Assembly: GCA_030148625.1 (NCBI GenBank)
Contig: JASBTC010000348.1
Location: 1-8,424, forward strand
Length of the DNA stretch: 8,424 nucleotides
Source: Sphingobium sp.
GTDB taxonomy: Bacteria; Pseudomonadota; Alphaproteobacteria; Sphingomonadales; Sphingomonadaceae
Reading direction: 5' to 3'
The position numbers and the translations under genes are program-made. Position 1 is the stretch's first letter, and every line of letters begins with the position of its first letter. Under the pieces are notes generated by a model. It made no database searches. It saw only the letters and a program-made list of their open reading frames with translations, and was not told where the DNA came from. This document shows, in pieces, positions 7,661 to 8,424 of the stretch.

Positions 7661-7690
7661 TATGTCGGGATTGCGGCCGCCTTCATCAAG
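7661..7690 (-). promoter_or_regulatory. Possible promoter ahead of clpA, heat-shock (RpoH)-like
   Basis: In the 93-bp gap between the DUF1192 stop and the clpA ATG, the - strand reads CTTGAT (7690-7685), 15 nt, then CCCGACATA (7669-7661). This resembles the RpoH pattern CTTGAA-N13/15-CCCCATNTA with several mismatches. Transcription would start near 7654, about 43 nt before the clpA ATG, which is reasonable geometry. As a sigma-70 reading, TTGATG with 17 nt and GACATA is poor. The rest of the gap shows only the clpA ribosome site. This is an inference by eye. Confidence 0.25.
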
Positions 7691-7704
7691 AATGGCCGCG
7701 TCGT

Positions 7705-7902
7705 TCATCGCTTGAACAGCGATTCCGCGCTGGCGCGGTGGGCGGATGCGCTGGCGCGCTTCGCTTCGACCCGTGCGATCTCGCGTTTCAGCGCCTCGAC
7801 GCGTTCGTCGAGTTCCTCGACCGAGAACGGATCGAGGTCCTGTTTCGCGAGCAAGGTGAGCGGGTCGCCAGGCCGCTTCGAAAAAACTTCGTCGAGGTCC
7901 AT
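7705..7902 (-). CDS. DUF1192 family small protein
   Basis: This 65-aa protein of unknown function is typical in length and motif for DUF1192, a small family I know from Alphaproteobacteria. The N-terminal part MDLDEVF..RPGDPLTLLAKQDLDPFSVEELDERV is the family signature. Residues 28-57 form a charged heptad-like helix (ELDERVEALKREIARVEAKR), probably a coiled coil, followed by the common ending AHRASAESLFKR. The ATG at 7902 is chosen because members begin with MD[ILM]D-like sequence. An ATG at 7956 would add 18 residues that look non-family and would span the predicted promoter. No good Shine-Dalgarno precedes 7902, and a leaderless transcript is possible. The gene lies 93 bp upstream of clpA on the same strand, perhaps in one operon. 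No signal peptide or membrane segment is seen. Confidence 0.85.
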   Translation of the reverse strand: MDLDEVFSKRPGDPLTLLAKQDLDPFSVEELDERVEALKREIARVEAKRASASAHRASAESLFKR

Positions 7903-7989
7903 GCGCCAAGCGTTGACCGAAACCGTCCGACTGTCAATAAAGCGCGCGCTTTTCATGGTAAAAGACGCCGTAAGCGAGGGGGGACCAGA
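7903..7989. promoter_or_regulatory. Overlapping divergent promoters between DUF1192/clpA and the quinone oxidoreductase
   Basis: On the + strand, TTGACC (7913-7918), 17 bp and AATAAA (7936-7941) form a good sigma-70-like promoter for the oxidoreductase, with a leader of about 40 nt. On the - strand a perfect TTGACA (7937-7932) is followed after 17 bp by a poor -10, AACGCT (7914-7909). That would place the transcript start at or within a base or two of the DUF1192 ATG (7902). The - strand -35 box shares bases 7936-7937 with the + strand -10 box, so the two promoters would compete. The + promoter is the more believable. Confidence 0.45.
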
Positions 7990-8424
7990 ATGGCCGCGCT
8001 GCCCGAGACGATGATTGCGATCGATCCGGCCGAACCGGGCGGACCAGAGGTGCTGCAGCCCGTCCAACGCCCCGTGCCACGGCCGGGCGCCGGCGAAGTG
8101 CTGATCAGGGTCGAGGCTGCCGGTGTGAATCGGCCCGACATTGTTCAGCGGCTGGGGCATTATCCGCCGCCCAAGGGTGCGTCGACGGTTCCGGGACTGG
8201 AGGTTGCGGGGCGGGTCGTCGCCACCGGAGATGCCGCCGGCGCCGACATGATCGGCCAGCCGGTCTGCGCGCTGCTCGCGGGCGGGGGCTATGCCGAATA
8301 TGCGGTGGCGCCGGTCGGCCAGTGCCGGACCGTGCCGCCGGCGATCACGATGGTCGAGGCCGCGGCGATTCCGGAGACCCTGTTCACCGTGTGGACCAAC
8401 GTTTTCGAACGGGCCTATGCGGTC
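7990..8424 (+). CDS. NAD(P)H:quinone oxidoreductase, PIG3-like medium-chain dehydrogenase/reductase, 3'-truncated by the window
   Basis: The frame is open from ATG 7990 to the window edge (145 codons of an expected total near 325-335). The family reduces quinones with NAD(P)H in the cytoplasm and lacks catalytic zinc. The N-terminal GroES-like domain is visible: GEVLIRVEAAGVNRPD (35-50), QRLGHYPPPKGAS (53-65), GLEVAGRVVATG (69-80), then GGGYAEYAVAP (99-109) and AAAIPETLFTVWTNVF (125-140), which leads into the substrate/NADPH domain. VNRPDxxQRxGxYPPPxG together with PETLFTVW is typical of PIG3 (TP53I3)-like quinone reductases rather than zinc alcohol dehydrogenases, whose Cys and His ligands are missing from this part. 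The Rossmann GxGxxG motif lies beyond the window. A strong purine-rich site, AGGGGGGA (7977-7984), sits 5 nt before the ATG. The gene diverges from DUF1192-clpA and has its own probable promoter at 7913-7941. Confidence 0.92.
   Translation, partial: MAALPETMIAIDPAEPGGPEVLQPVQRPVPRPGAGEVLIRVEAAGVNRPDIVQRLGHYPPPKGASTVPGLEVAGRVVATGDAAGADMIGQPVCALLAGGGYAEYAVAPVGQCRTVPPAITMVEAAAIPETLFTVWTNVFERAYAV

Noticed and set aside
7903..8160. Longer starts for DUF1192 (7956 or 8160)
   Set aside because: The extra sequence is not DUF1192-like, crosses the probable promoters, and in the longer case is antisense to the start of the quinone oxidoreductase.

Overview
The window is GC-rich chromosomal DNA, very probably from an alphaproteobacterium of the order Sphingomonadales. 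The clues are the overall protein style, a DUF1192 gene (a family I know from Alphaproteobacteria), an OmpA-like lipoprotein and a DPP-type S9 peptidase of sphingomonad type, and intergenic palindromes of kinds common in these genomes. Base composition and codon style look uniform. I see no phage, plasmid, transposase, CRISPR, tRNA or rRNA sequence.

Layout from left to right. (1) A FadE/DmdC-type acyl-CoA dehydrogenase on the + strand enters from the left edge and ends at 1762. (2) A convergent junction (1763-1873) holds two inverted copies of a dRS3-like palindrome. (3) A secreted S9 peptidase lies on the - strand (1874-3940). An in-frame amber codon at 2399-2401 cuts it between the beta-propeller and the catalytic triad. 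(4) A divergent spacer (3941-4113) leads to a + strand OmpA-family lipoprotein (4114-4680). (5) A second convergent junction (4681-4797) holds a possible terminator and a different palindromic repeat. (6) A - strand cluster follows, in transcription order DUF1192 (7902-7705), clpA (7611-5296) and a periplasmic histidine phosphatase (5292-4798, GTG start 3 nt after the clpA stop). (7) A short divergent promoter region (7903-7989) leads to a + strand NAD(P)H:quinone oxidoreductase cut by the right edge.

The genes do not form one obvious pathway. They cover fatty-acid oxidation, protein or peptide turnover (ClpA in the cytoplasm, the S9 peptidase in the envelope), envelope anchoring and redox metabolism. 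The closest link is clpA with the histidine phosphatase, which look co-transcribed and translationally coupled.

I found no convincing new multi-gene system. The strongest anomaly is the amber-interrupted S9 peptidase, which is a real inactivation, a readthrough case or a sequence error. Lesser points are the two distinct palindrome families at the two convergent junctions, clpA with no adjacent clpS, and overlapping divergent promoters at 7909-7941 with a possibly leaderless DUF1192 transcript.
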